Assembly: GCA_028281075.1 (NCBI GenBank)
Contig: JANQKO010000640.1
Span: forward strand, 1-5,578
Source of the DNA: Alphaproteobacteria bacterium
GTDB taxonomy: Bacteria > Pseudomonadota > Alphaproteobacteria > GCA-2731375
Reading direction: 5' to 3'
DNA: 5,578 bases
Positions 1 to 5,195 of this stretch are shown piece after piece (the first letter of the stretch is position 1; each line of letters starts with the position of its first letter). The notes below the pieces were generated by a model. That model was not told where the DNA came from, did not search any database, and worked only from the letters and a program-made list of their open reading frames with translations. A program made the translations under genes and the position numbers.

Positions 1-31
1 CGCGTCGCTGGTGCTCACGGCGGCGCCCTGA
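1..31 (+). CDS. fabF: 3-oxoacyl-ACP synthase II, C-terminal end (partial)
   Basis: Only the last nine complete codons and a TGA stop (29-31) are in the window. They read ASLVLTAAP, which matches the usual end of FabF-type ketosynthases, where a glycine-rich loop GFGGTNAS is followed by a short hydrophobic strand. The gene downstream is mltG, and fabF-mltG is a common neighbour pair in Alphaproteobacteria, which supports the call. FabF condenses malonyl-ACP with a growing acyl-ACP in fatty-acid elongation. The catalytic residues lie outside the window, so the identity rests on a very short tail plus context. The stop is 19 bases before the mltG start, so the two genes are probably co-transcribed. 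Confidence 0.68.
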   Translation, partial: ASLVLTAAP

Positions 32-37
32 CCGATC

Positions 38-41
38 GAGG
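38..41 (+). promoter_or_regulatory. Ribosome binding site of mltG
   Basis: GAGG lies 9 bases upstream of the GTG at 51. No other in-frame start codon exists between the fabF stop and this GTG, so the site supports GTG 51 as the mltG start. Confidence 0.55.
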
Positions 42-50
42 TCGGGCCGC

Positions 51-1028
51 GTGCTTCGACTTCCTCTCAGCCTGATCTTCGTTGCCGGCCTCGCGGACGG
101 CGGCCTGCTGGCCTGGGGCTACGGGCAGTTCACCCAGCCCGGGCCGGCCGCCGGCGAGACCACGCTGGTGCTGCCGCGCGGCGGCGGCCTGGTCGACATC
201 GCGCATCGTCTGGAAACGGCCGGTGTGATCTCGGATGCCCGGATCTTCGCCATCGGCGTCCGCCTGTACGAGCGGCAGGGCGACCTGAAGGCCGGCGAAT
301 ACCGGCTGGACGCGGGCATCTCGATGCGCGGCGTGATGGACACGCTGGTCGGCGGCGTCACGGTCGTGCGCAGGCTGACGGTCCCCGAAGGCCTGCTGAC
401 GGCCGAGATCGTCGACCTGGTGGCCGCGGCCGACGGTCTCGACGGCGAGATCACGACGCCGCCGGGCGAGGGGCGGCTGCTGCCGGAGACCTACCACTAT
501 TCCCACGGTGACGACCGGGCGGCCCTGATCGCGCGCATGGCGGCGGCCATGGACACGGCGCTGGCCGAGCTGTGGGCGGCGCGCGACCCGGACCTGCCGT
601 TGCGGTCGCCGCAGGAGGCGCTGATCCTGGCCTCGATCGTCGAGAAGGAGACGGCGGTGCCGGGCGAGCGGGCCCATATCGCCGGGGTCTTCGTCAACCG
701 GCTGACGCGTGGCATGCGGCTGCAGTCCGACCCGACGGTCGCCTACGGGCTGACCCACGGCGCGCGGCCGCTGGACCGGCCGTTGACCCGGAAGGACCTG
801 GGCTCGAAGACCGCGTACAACACTTACGTGATCAAGCGGCTGCCGCCGGGCCCGATCGCCAATCCCGGCCGGGCCGCGATCGCCGCCGTGATGCGGCCGC
901 TTGCCACCGAGGATCTCTATTTCGTCGCCGACGGCAGCGGCGGCCATGCTTTCGCGCGGACGTTCGCCGAGCACCAGAAGAACGTCCGGCGCTGGCGCAA
1001 GATCCAGCGCGAGCGGAGGGCGAACTAG
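51..1028 (+). CDS. mltG: Endolytic murein transglycosylase MltG (YceG family)
   Basis: MltG is an inner-membrane lytic transglycosylase that cuts nascent glycan strands and is thought to set their length by terminating polymerisation. This copy has 325 residues; E. coli MltG has about 340. Residues 4-24 form the single N-terminal membrane segment, although it is weak and carries Asp16. A LysM-like YceG subdomain spans about 36-102. The catalytic domain follows, with the hallmark LASIVEKETA at 193-202 (the family's catalytic Glu is in this motif, E198 or E200), FVNRL at 214-218, MRLQSDPTVAYG at 231-242 (by position MRLQ starts at 222-225), TAYNTY at 264-269, LPPGPIANPG near 274-283, and LYFVADGSGGHAF near 289-301. 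No frameshift or truncation is visible. The GTG start is chosen because of the GAGG site upstream and the immediately following hydrophobic segment. The gene probably belongs to a fabF-mltG transcription unit and ends 13 bases from the converging SDR gene. Confidence 0.95.
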   Translation: MLRLPLSLIFVAGLADGGLLAWGYGQFTQPGPAAGETTLVLPRGGGLVDIAHRLETAGVISDARIFAIGVRLYERQGDLKAGEYRLDAGISMRGVMDTLVGGVTVVRRLTVPEGLLTAEIVDLVAAADGLDGEITTPPGEGRLLPETYHYSHGDDRAALIARMAAAMDTALAELWAARDPDLPLRSPQEALILASIVEKETAVPGERAHIAGVFVNRLTRGMRLQSDPTVAYGLTHGARPLDRPLTRKDLGSKTAYNTYVIKRLPPGPIANPGRAAIAAVMRPLATEDLYFVADGSGGHAFARTFAEHQKNVRRWRKIQRERRAN

Positions 1029-1041
1029 CCGCCGTCGGGCC

Positions 1042-1794
1042 TCAGGCCTTGCGCGGCGCGCGGGCCAGGAGGCGGTCGACCAGCGGCGACGGCGCGGCGG
1101 CGAGCAGCCAGACCAGGAGATACATCGGCCAGGGAAAGGCGATTCGGCCCTGGTTGCGCGCCAGCCGCGACCTGATGTGGCGCGCGGCCCTGTCGGCCGG
1201 CCACAGCATGGGCATGGGAAAGCGGTTGCCGGCGGTGATCCGGCTCTCGACGAAGCCGGGACAGATCACCGAGACGGCGACGCCGTCCTCGGCGTGCCGG
1301 CCGCGCAGGCCTTCGCCATAGGCGCGCACGGCGGCCTTGCTGGCGCTGTAGGCGACGGCGCTGGGCAGGCCGCGGAAGCCGGCGAGCGAGGCGACGATGG
1401 CGATCTGGCCATGCCGCCGGGCGCGCATGCGCGTGAGCGCCGGCTGCACGGTGTGGAAGACGCCGCCGACATTGACGTCGAAGATGCGGTAGACCCGTTC
1501 GGCCTCGTCGATACCGCCGCCGTCGATGCCGGCATTGGCGATCACCAGGTCCAGCGGCCGGGCGTCGTCCGCGGCGCCGAGCCAGTCGGCCATGCCCGCG
1601 CGGTCGGCGACGTCGACCGTCTCGGCCGCGACCTCGGCGCCGGCCGCGCGGCAGGCCGCGGCGACCTCGTCGAGCCGCGCCGGATCGCAGCCCGACAGCG
1701 ACAGGCGCGTGCCCGGGGCGGCATAGGCCCGGGCCAGCGCGGCGCCGATGCCGCTGCTGGCGTCGGTGATCAGGATCGAGGTCGGGTTCATCAT
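1042..1794 (-). CDS. Short-chain dehydrogenase/reductase (SDR family oxidoreductase)
   Basis: This 250-residue protein has the classical SDR Rossmann layout and should act as a soluble NAD(P)-dependent oxidoreductase; the substrate cannot be read from sequence. The cofactor loop reads TDASSGIG at residues 10-17, where the family consensus is TGxxxGxG, so the first glycine is Asp11. The rest of the SDR machinery is present: D61 at the end of strand 3 (TVDVAD), NAG at 87-89, N108, catalytic Ser136 (IVASLAG), and Tyr149/Lys153 (YSASK), then CPGFVES at 178-184. Strand 2 ends SGCDPARL, with Cys36 where NADP-preferring relatives often have Arg. The C-terminal 219-246 part is hydrophobic (FPWPMYLLVWLLAAAP) and could touch the membrane or a partner. 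There are two ATG codons in tandem; a weak GGAA lies 9 bases upstream of the first. The gene lies opposite to its neighbours, between mltG and yicC. It is probably functional since all other motifs are kept, but cofactor binding may be altered. Confidence 0.92.
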   Translation of the reverse strand: MMNPTSILITDASSGIGAALARAYAAPGTRLSLSGCDPARLDEVAAACRAAGAEVAAETVDVADRAGMADWLGAADDARPLDLVIANAGIDGGGIDEAERVYRIFDVNVGGVFHTVQPALTRMRARRHGQIAIVASLAGFRGLPSAVAYSASKAAVRAYGEGLRGRHAEDGVAVSVICPGFVESRITAGNRFPMPMLWPADRAARHIRSRLARNQGRIAFPWPMYLLVWLLAAAPSPLVDRLLARAPRKA

Positions 1795-1890
1795 GGCCGC
1801 CGGTTCCGTGCGCGGCGGCTTGTTGCCCCGCTGACCGGACTATATAAGAGGGCCGTCGAATCTGACATCGAACGAAAGCGGGCGGAGATC
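1795..1890. other. Divergent intergenic region between the SDR gene and yicC
   Basis: This 96-base spacer is the longest gene-free stretch in the window. It separates two gene starts that point away from each other and holds a small AT-rich island (TATATAA at 1841-1847) that stands out from the GC-rich surroundings. It presumably contains the promoters for both directions. No clear operator palindrome or riboswitch-like structure is visible. Confidence 0.7.
1820..1848 (+). promoter_or_regulatory. Predicted sigma-70 type promoter for yicC-gmk
   Basis: A TTGTTG hexamer (1820-1825) is separated by 17 bases from TATAAG (1843-1848), which matches the -10 consensus at five of six positions. The -35 matches only the TTG half. 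Transcription would begin near 1855, giving a leader of about 36 bases before the yicC GTG. The same island reads TATAGT on the minus strand (1839-1844) and could serve as the -10 of the SDR gene, but no good -35 lies at the right distance there. This is a prediction by inspection only. Confidence 0.5.
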
Positions 1891-2778
1891 GTGGGCATAT
1901 CCAGCATGACCGGGTTCGCCCGGAGCGGCGGCGAACACGGCGCGTATGCCTGGACCTGGGAACTGAAGAGCGTCAACGGCCGCGGCCTCGACCTGCGCTG
2001 CCGGCTTCCCGCCGGCCATGACGGCCTGGAGCAGCGGGTCCGGGCCGAGGCCGGCCAGCGCTTCCGGCGCGGCAACATCACGATCAACCTGCAACTGCAG
2101 CAGAGTGCCGGCGAGGGCACGGTGCGCGTCAACGAGGCCGTGCTGGCGCAGCTCGTGGCGGTGATGCAGGACCTGGAGACGCGGATCGTCGCCGCGCCGC
2201 CGCGGCTGGACGGCCTGCTGGCGCTGCGCGGCGTCATGGAGATCGCCGAGCCGGCGGAGACCGAGGACGAACGCGCGGCGCGCGAGGGCGACATGCTGGC
2301 CAGCCTGGACGAGGCGTTGGACGGCCTGGTCGAGGCGCGCCGGGCCGAGGGCGAGCGGCTGGCCTCGGTCCTGGCCGCGCAGCTCGCCGAGATCGAGACG
2401 CTGGTCACGGCCGCGGCCGGCGCCGCCGAGGCGCAGCCGGCGGCCTTGAAGGCGCGGCTGCACGAGCAGGTCAGGGCGCTGTTGGACGAGGCGCCGGCGC
2501 TGCCGGAAGACCGCCTGACGCAGGAGGTCGCGCTGCTGACGGTGAAGGCCGACGTGCGCGAGGAGATCGACCGTCTGGGATCGCACCTGACGGCGGCGCG
2601 CGAGCTGCTGGCGGCGGGCGGCGAGGCCGGCCGCCGGCTGGACTTCCTGGCCCAGGAGTTCAACCGCGAGGCCAACACCCTGTGCGCCAAGTCGGCCGGC
2701 CCCGAGCTGACCGCGATCGGCCTGGAGCTGAAGGCGGTGATCGACCGGCTGCGCGAGCAGACCCAGAACATCGAATAG
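1891..2778 (+). CDS. yicC: YicC/YloC family endoribonuclease
   Basis: YicC family proteins are endoribonucleases; E. coli YicC has been linked to turnover of a small regulatory RNA. From GTG 1891 the product has 295 residues, close to the 287 of E. coli YicC. The N-terminal YicC domain begins with ISSMTGFAR (3-11) and contains ELKSVNGRGLDLR (24-36). The C-terminal DUF1732 domain holds DVREEIDRLGSHL (221-233), DFLAQEFNREANTL (251-264) and the near-invariant end REQTQNIE (288-295). The reading frame stays open far upstream, antisense to the SDR gene, but homologues start just before SSMTGFAR, so GTG 1891 is preferred. A GGAG sits only 3 bases before it, which is tight. ATG 1906 would remove the conserved ISS and has no well-placed ribosome site. 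The gene is 13 bases upstream of gmk, the usual yicC-gmk pairing, and probably shares its transcript. Confidence 0.94.
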   Translation: MGISSMTGFARSGGEHGAYAWTWELKSVNGRGLDLRCRLPAGHDGLEQRVRAEAGQRFRRGNITINLQLQQSAGEGTVRVNEAVLAQLVAVMQDLETRIVAAPPRLDGLLALRGVMEIAEPAETEDERAAREGDMLASLDEALDGLVEARRAEGERLASVLAAQLAEIETLVTAAAGAAEAQPAALKARLHEQVRALLDEAPALPEDRLTQEVALLTVKADVREEIDRLGSHLTAARELLAAGGEAGRRLDFLAQEFNREANTLCAKSAGPELTAIGLELKAVIDRLREQTQNIE

Positions 2779-2780
2779 GA
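2777..2780 (+). promoter_or_regulatory. Likely ribosome binding site of gmk
   Basis: AGGA overlaps the last bases of the yicC stop and lies 11 bases before the gmk GTG at 2792. This spacing is long but usable, and the position at the stop codon suggests that translation of gmk is coupled to that of yicC. Confidence 0.35.
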
Positions 2781-2791
2781 CGGGCCCGGGC

Positions 2792-3430
2792 GTGACCACG
2801 GTGCAGATCGAGCGGCGGGGCCTGATGCTGGTGCTGTCGTCGCCGTCGGGTGCCGGCAAGACGACGATCTCGCGGCGCCTGCTGGATCGGGACGACGAGA
2901 TCGTCATGTCGGTCTCGGCGACGACGCGGCCGCCGCGCCCCGGCGAGCGGGAAGGGGTCGACTATCTGTTCGTCGACCCGCTGGAATTCAACCTGATGGT
3001 CAACCGCGACGAGCTGCTGGAGCACGCCAAGGTCTTCGACCACTATTACGGCACGCCGGTGGCGCCGGTCGAGGCCGCGCTGTCGGCCGGGCGCGACGTG
3101 CTGTTCGACATCGACTGGCAGGGCACCCAGCAATTGGCGCAGCGCGCCCGCGACGACCTGGTCTCGGTGTTCATCCTGCCGCCGTCGACGGCTGACCTGG
3201 AGCAGCGCCTGAAGTCGCGGGCCCAGGACAGCGACGATGTCGTCGCCCGGCGCATGGCCAAGGCGGCGGACGAGATCAGCCACTGGGCGGAATACGACTA
3301 TATCGTCGTCAACGACGACATCGATGCCTGCCTGGCCAAGGTGCGGGCGATTCTGGTCGCCGAACGGGCGCGGCGCGAGCGCCAGATCGGCCTGTTGAAC
3401 TTCGTCAAGCTGCTGCGCGACGGACAATAG
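2792..3430 (+). CDS. gmk: Guanylate kinase
   Basis: Gmk phosphorylates GMP to GDP with ATP in the cytoplasm, a step needed for GTP, dGTP and (p)ppGpp supply. The 212 residues match the usual length of about 205-215. The P-loop is SSPSGAGKTT at 16-25, with Lys23; the first P-loop position is Ser17 instead of Gly, which I recall as usual in alphaproteobacterial Gmk. The GMP-binding region follows: SATTRPPRPGE (42-52), with Arg46 and Arg49, then VDYLFV (56-61), Glu77 and YYGTP (85-89). DIDWQG at 106-111 is the strand of the catalytic core, and the lid contains RLKSR (139-143) and VARRM (151-155). The gene ends with NFVKLLRDGQ. GTG 2792 places about 10 residues before the first strand, as in relatives; GTG 2801 is an alternative. 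It follows yicC closely and all key residues are present. Confidence 0.97.
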   Translation: MTTVQIERRGLMLVLSSPSGAGKTTISRRLLDRDDEIVMSVSATTRPPRPGEREGVDYLFVDPLEFNLMVNRDELLEHAKVFDHYYGTPVAPVEAALSAGRDVLFDIDWQGTQQLAQRARDDLVSVFILPPSTADLEQRLKSRAQDSDDVVARRMAKAADEISHWAEYDYIVVNDDIDACLAKVRAILVAERARRERQIGLLNFVKLLRDGQ

Positions 3431-3438
3431 GCCGTCGC
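3417..3438 (+). other. Inverted repeat across the gmk stop codon
   Basis: GCGACGG (3417-3423) and CCGTCGC (3432-3438) form a perfect 7-bp stem around an 8-base loop that contains the TAG stop. No run of T follows, so it does not qualify as a standard intrinsic terminator. It could weaken read-through into the LysR gene or protect the 3' end of the yicC-gmk message. In DNA this GC-rich, a stem of this size may also be chance. Confidence 0.35.
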
Positions 3439-3464
3439 CCGCGATGCCTTGAGCGACCGTCCGC

Positions 3465-4352
3465 ATGAAGCGCCGCTTGCCATCCCTGAACGGACTGCGC
3501 GCGTTCGAAGCCGCGGCGCGGCACCAGAGCTTCACGCGGGCCGCCGATGAGCTGTCGGTCACGCAGACGGCGATCAGCCACCAGATCAAGCGGCTGGAGG
3601 AGCAGCTCGGCCAGCGCCTGTTCATCCGCCGCAACCGCCGGCTGCTGCTGACCGAGGCGGCGCAGGAGCTGCTGCCGGCCGTGCGCACGGCCTTCGACGG
3701 CCTGAACGCCGCCGTCGAGCAATTGTCGCGCAGCGACCGCAGCGGCAGCCTGACCGTGAGCACGGTGATCTCGTTCACGACGAAATGGCTGGTGCCGCGG
3801 CTGGCCGGCTTTCAGGCGGCCTATCCGGAGATCGACGTGCGGATCACGGCCTCGGCCGATCTGGTCGACTTCAGCCGCGACGACGTCGACATGGCGATCC
3901 GCTACGGCCATGGCGACTGGCCGGGCCTGCGGGTCGACCGGCTGATCTGCGAGGACGTGTTCCCGGTCTGCAGCCCGTCCCTGATGCGGGGCGCGACGCC
4001 GCTGCGACGGCCGGTGGACCTGGCCCATCACACCCTGCTGCACGTGACCAGCTACCAGGAAGACTGGCAGGTCTGGCTGACGGCGGCCGGCGTCGACGGC
4101 GTCGACTATCGCCGCGGCCTCAGCTTCGACCTGGCGTTCCCGGCGCTGCAGGCGGCGATCGACGGCGTCGGCGTCGCGCTGGGCCGCAGCACCATGGTCG
4201 AGGCCGATATCGCCGCCGGGCGCCTGGTGGTGCCGTTCGACGTGGCCCTGCCGCTGCAGGCGGCCTACTACGTGGTTTCGCCCGAGGAGACCGCCGAGCG
4301 GCCGAAGATCAAGGCCTTCCGCGACTGGCTGCTGTCGACGATCCCGGCCTGA
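3465..4352 (+). CDS. LysR-type transcriptional regulator, GcvA-like subgroup
   Basis: This 295-residue protein has the two-part LysR layout. A winged helix-turn-helix occupies about residues 6-65, beginning LPSLNGLRAFEAAARH (5-20), with the recognition helix in SVTQTAISHQIKRLE (31-45). A linker helix follows to about 90, then a periplasmic-binding-protein-like effector domain. The subgroup marks of GcvA are clear: FTTKWLVPRL (104-113), DMAIRYGHGDWPGL (142-155), and near the end RPKIKAFRDWL. Family members bind DNA as tetramers and respond to small metabolites. The target and effector are not readable here: GcvA itself controls glycine cleavage, but alphaproteobacteria have many paralogues, so I give no symbol. 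It starts 34 bases after gmk on the same strand with only a weak GAGC upstream, and has no divergent partner next to its start, which is unusual for LysR genes. It runs into rsmA tail-to-tail. Confidence 0.92.
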   Translation: MKRRLPSLNGLRAFEAAARHQSFTRAADELSVTQTAISHQIKRLEEQLGQRLFIRRNRRLLLTEAAQELLPAVRTAFDGLNAAVEQLSRSDRSGSLTVSTVISFTTKWLVPRLAGFQAAYPEIDVRITASADLVDFSRDDVDMAIRYGHGDWPGLRVDRLICEDVFPVCSPSLMRGATPLRRPVDLAHHTLLHVTSYQEDWQVWLTAAGVDGVDYRRGLSFDLAFPALQAAIDGVGVALGRSTMVEADIAAGRLVVPFDVALPLQAAYYVVSPEETAERPKIKAFRDWLLSTIPA

Positions 4353-4355
4353 ATC

Positions 4356-5195
4356 TCAACCGGCCCAGAGCCGGGCCAGGCGGCAGAAGTCCTCGACCGA
4401 CAGTTCCTCGGCCCTGGCGGTGGGCGGGATGCCGGCCTCGGTCAGCAGGCTCTCGGCCTCCCGCGTCACGGGCTTCAGGCTGGCGCGCAGCATCTTGCGG
4501 CGCTGGCCGAAGGCGGCCGCGACCAGCCGCGACAGGCGCTCCGGATCGGCCGGCGCGAGCGGCGCCGGCCGTGGCGACAGGCCGACCACGCTGGAGGCGA
4601 CCTTGGGCGGCGGCGTGAAGGCCCTGGCGGGCAGGTTGAACAGCAGCGCCGGCGCCAGCCGCCACTGCACCATGACCGAGAGCCGGCCATAGGCCTTGCC
4701 GCGCGGCGCGGCGCAGAGCCGCTCGGCGACCTCTTTCTGGAACATCAGCGTGAAGCCGCTGAACAGGTCCAGCCGGTCGAGCCATTTCAGCAGCAGGGCG
4801 GTCGAGATGTTGTAGGGCAGGTTGGCGACCACGGCCGCGGGCCGGTCCAGCACCGCTGCCTCGTCGAGCGTCATGGCGTCCTCGGCCACGATCCGCAGCC
4901 GGTCGGGATAGGCGGCCGCCAGCTCGTCGAGCGCCGCCAGGCAGCGCTCGTCGCGCTCGACCGCGACGACGCGGCCGGCGCCGGCCTGCAGCAGCGCGCG
5001 GGTCAGGCCGCCGGGGCCGGGGCCGACCTCGAATACGGTGCGGCCCCTGAGGTCGCCGGCGGCGCGGGCGATCTTGGCGGTCAGATTGAGGTCGAGCAGG
5101 AAATGCTGGCCCAGCGACTTGCGGGCCGCCAGGCCGTGTCGGGCGATAACGTCGCGCAGCGGCGGCAGCGCCGGCCCGGGCGCTGGCTCAGGCAT
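4356..5195 (-). CDS. rsmA: 16S rRNA (adenine(1518)-N6/adenine(1519)-N6)-dimethyltransferase RsmA (KsgA)
   Basis: RsmA transfers four methyl groups from S-adenosylmethionine to two adjacent adenosines in the 3' terminal hairpin of 16S rRNA during late 30S assembly. The 279 residues fit the family (E. coli 273). The N-terminal KSLGQHFLLD (26-35) is the family hallmark. Motif I is VFEVGPGPGGLT (54-65), Glu80 ends strand 2 for ribose binding, Asp106 (AEDAM) is the adenine-contact site, and the catalytic motif IV is NLPYNIS (125-131). The C-terminal domain includes FTPPPKV (193-199) and AAFGQRRKMLRASLK (227-241). The ATG at 5195 lies inside the end of pdxA, with an 8-base overlap (ATGCCTGA), and no strong ribosome site is visible, so translation is probably coupled to pdxA. 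pdxA-rsmA is a well-known pairing, usually downstream of surA. All key residues are present. Confidence 0.97.
   Translation of the reverse strand: MPEPAPGPALPPLRDVIARHGLAARKSLGQHFLLDLNLTAKIARAAGDLRGRTVFEVGPGPGGLTRALLQAGAGRVVAVERDERCLAALDELAAAYPDRLRIVAEDAMTLDEAAVLDRPAAVVANLPYNISTALLLKWLDRLDLFSGFTLMFQKEVAERLCAAPRGKAYGRLSVMVQWRLAPALLFNLPARAFTPPPKVASSVVGLSPRPAPLAPADPERLSRLVAAAFGQRRKMLRASLKPVTREAESLLTEAGIPPTARAEELSVEDFCRLARLWAG

Noticed and set aside
15..974. Long open frame of 319 codons on the minus strand, antisense to mltG
   Set aside because: It is rich in Arg, Gln, Gly and Asp with no recognisable domain, as expected from an antisense frame in GC-rich DNA. mltG on the other strand has a full set of conserved motifs.
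1029..1060. Possible terminator between mltG and the SDR gene
   Set aside because: Only 13 bases separate the stops; GGCCT and AGGCC arms are one base apart and cannot form a hairpin loop.
901..1890. 330-codon open extension upstream of yicC in the same frame
   Set aside because: It lies over the end of mltG and antisense to the SDR gene, has low-complexity Arg/Gly/Ala-rich sequence, and YicC homologues begin at the ISSMTGFAR motif. Lack of stop codons is a result of high GC.
1840..2907. 355-codon minus-strand open frame opposite yicC
   Set aside because: It has Arg/Gln/Leu-rich composition without a domain and would overlap the whole of yicC, whose motifs are conserved from end to end.
3395..3428. 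Possible promoter for the LysR gene inside the gmk end (TTGAAC and GACAAT)
   Set aside because: The two hexamers are 22 bases apart, too far for a sigma-70 promoter, and the -10 match is poor.
2660..3778. 372-codon minus-strand open frame opposite gmk and the start of the LysR gene
   Set aside because: It spans two well-supported genes on the other strand and shows only Arg/Gln/Asp-rich shadow sequence.
4360..4377. Possible bidirectional terminator between the LysR gene and rsmA (GGCCC and GGGCC arms, 4362-4366 and 4373-4377)
   Set aside because: The stem is only 5 bp, lies within the rsmA coding end and has no T run on either strand. Such short GC stems are common in this DNA.
3785..4618. 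277-codon plus-strand frame across the LysR and rsmA 3' ends
   Set aside because: It is Gly/Arg/Ala-rich shadow sequence running through two real genes in other frames, with no start site signal.
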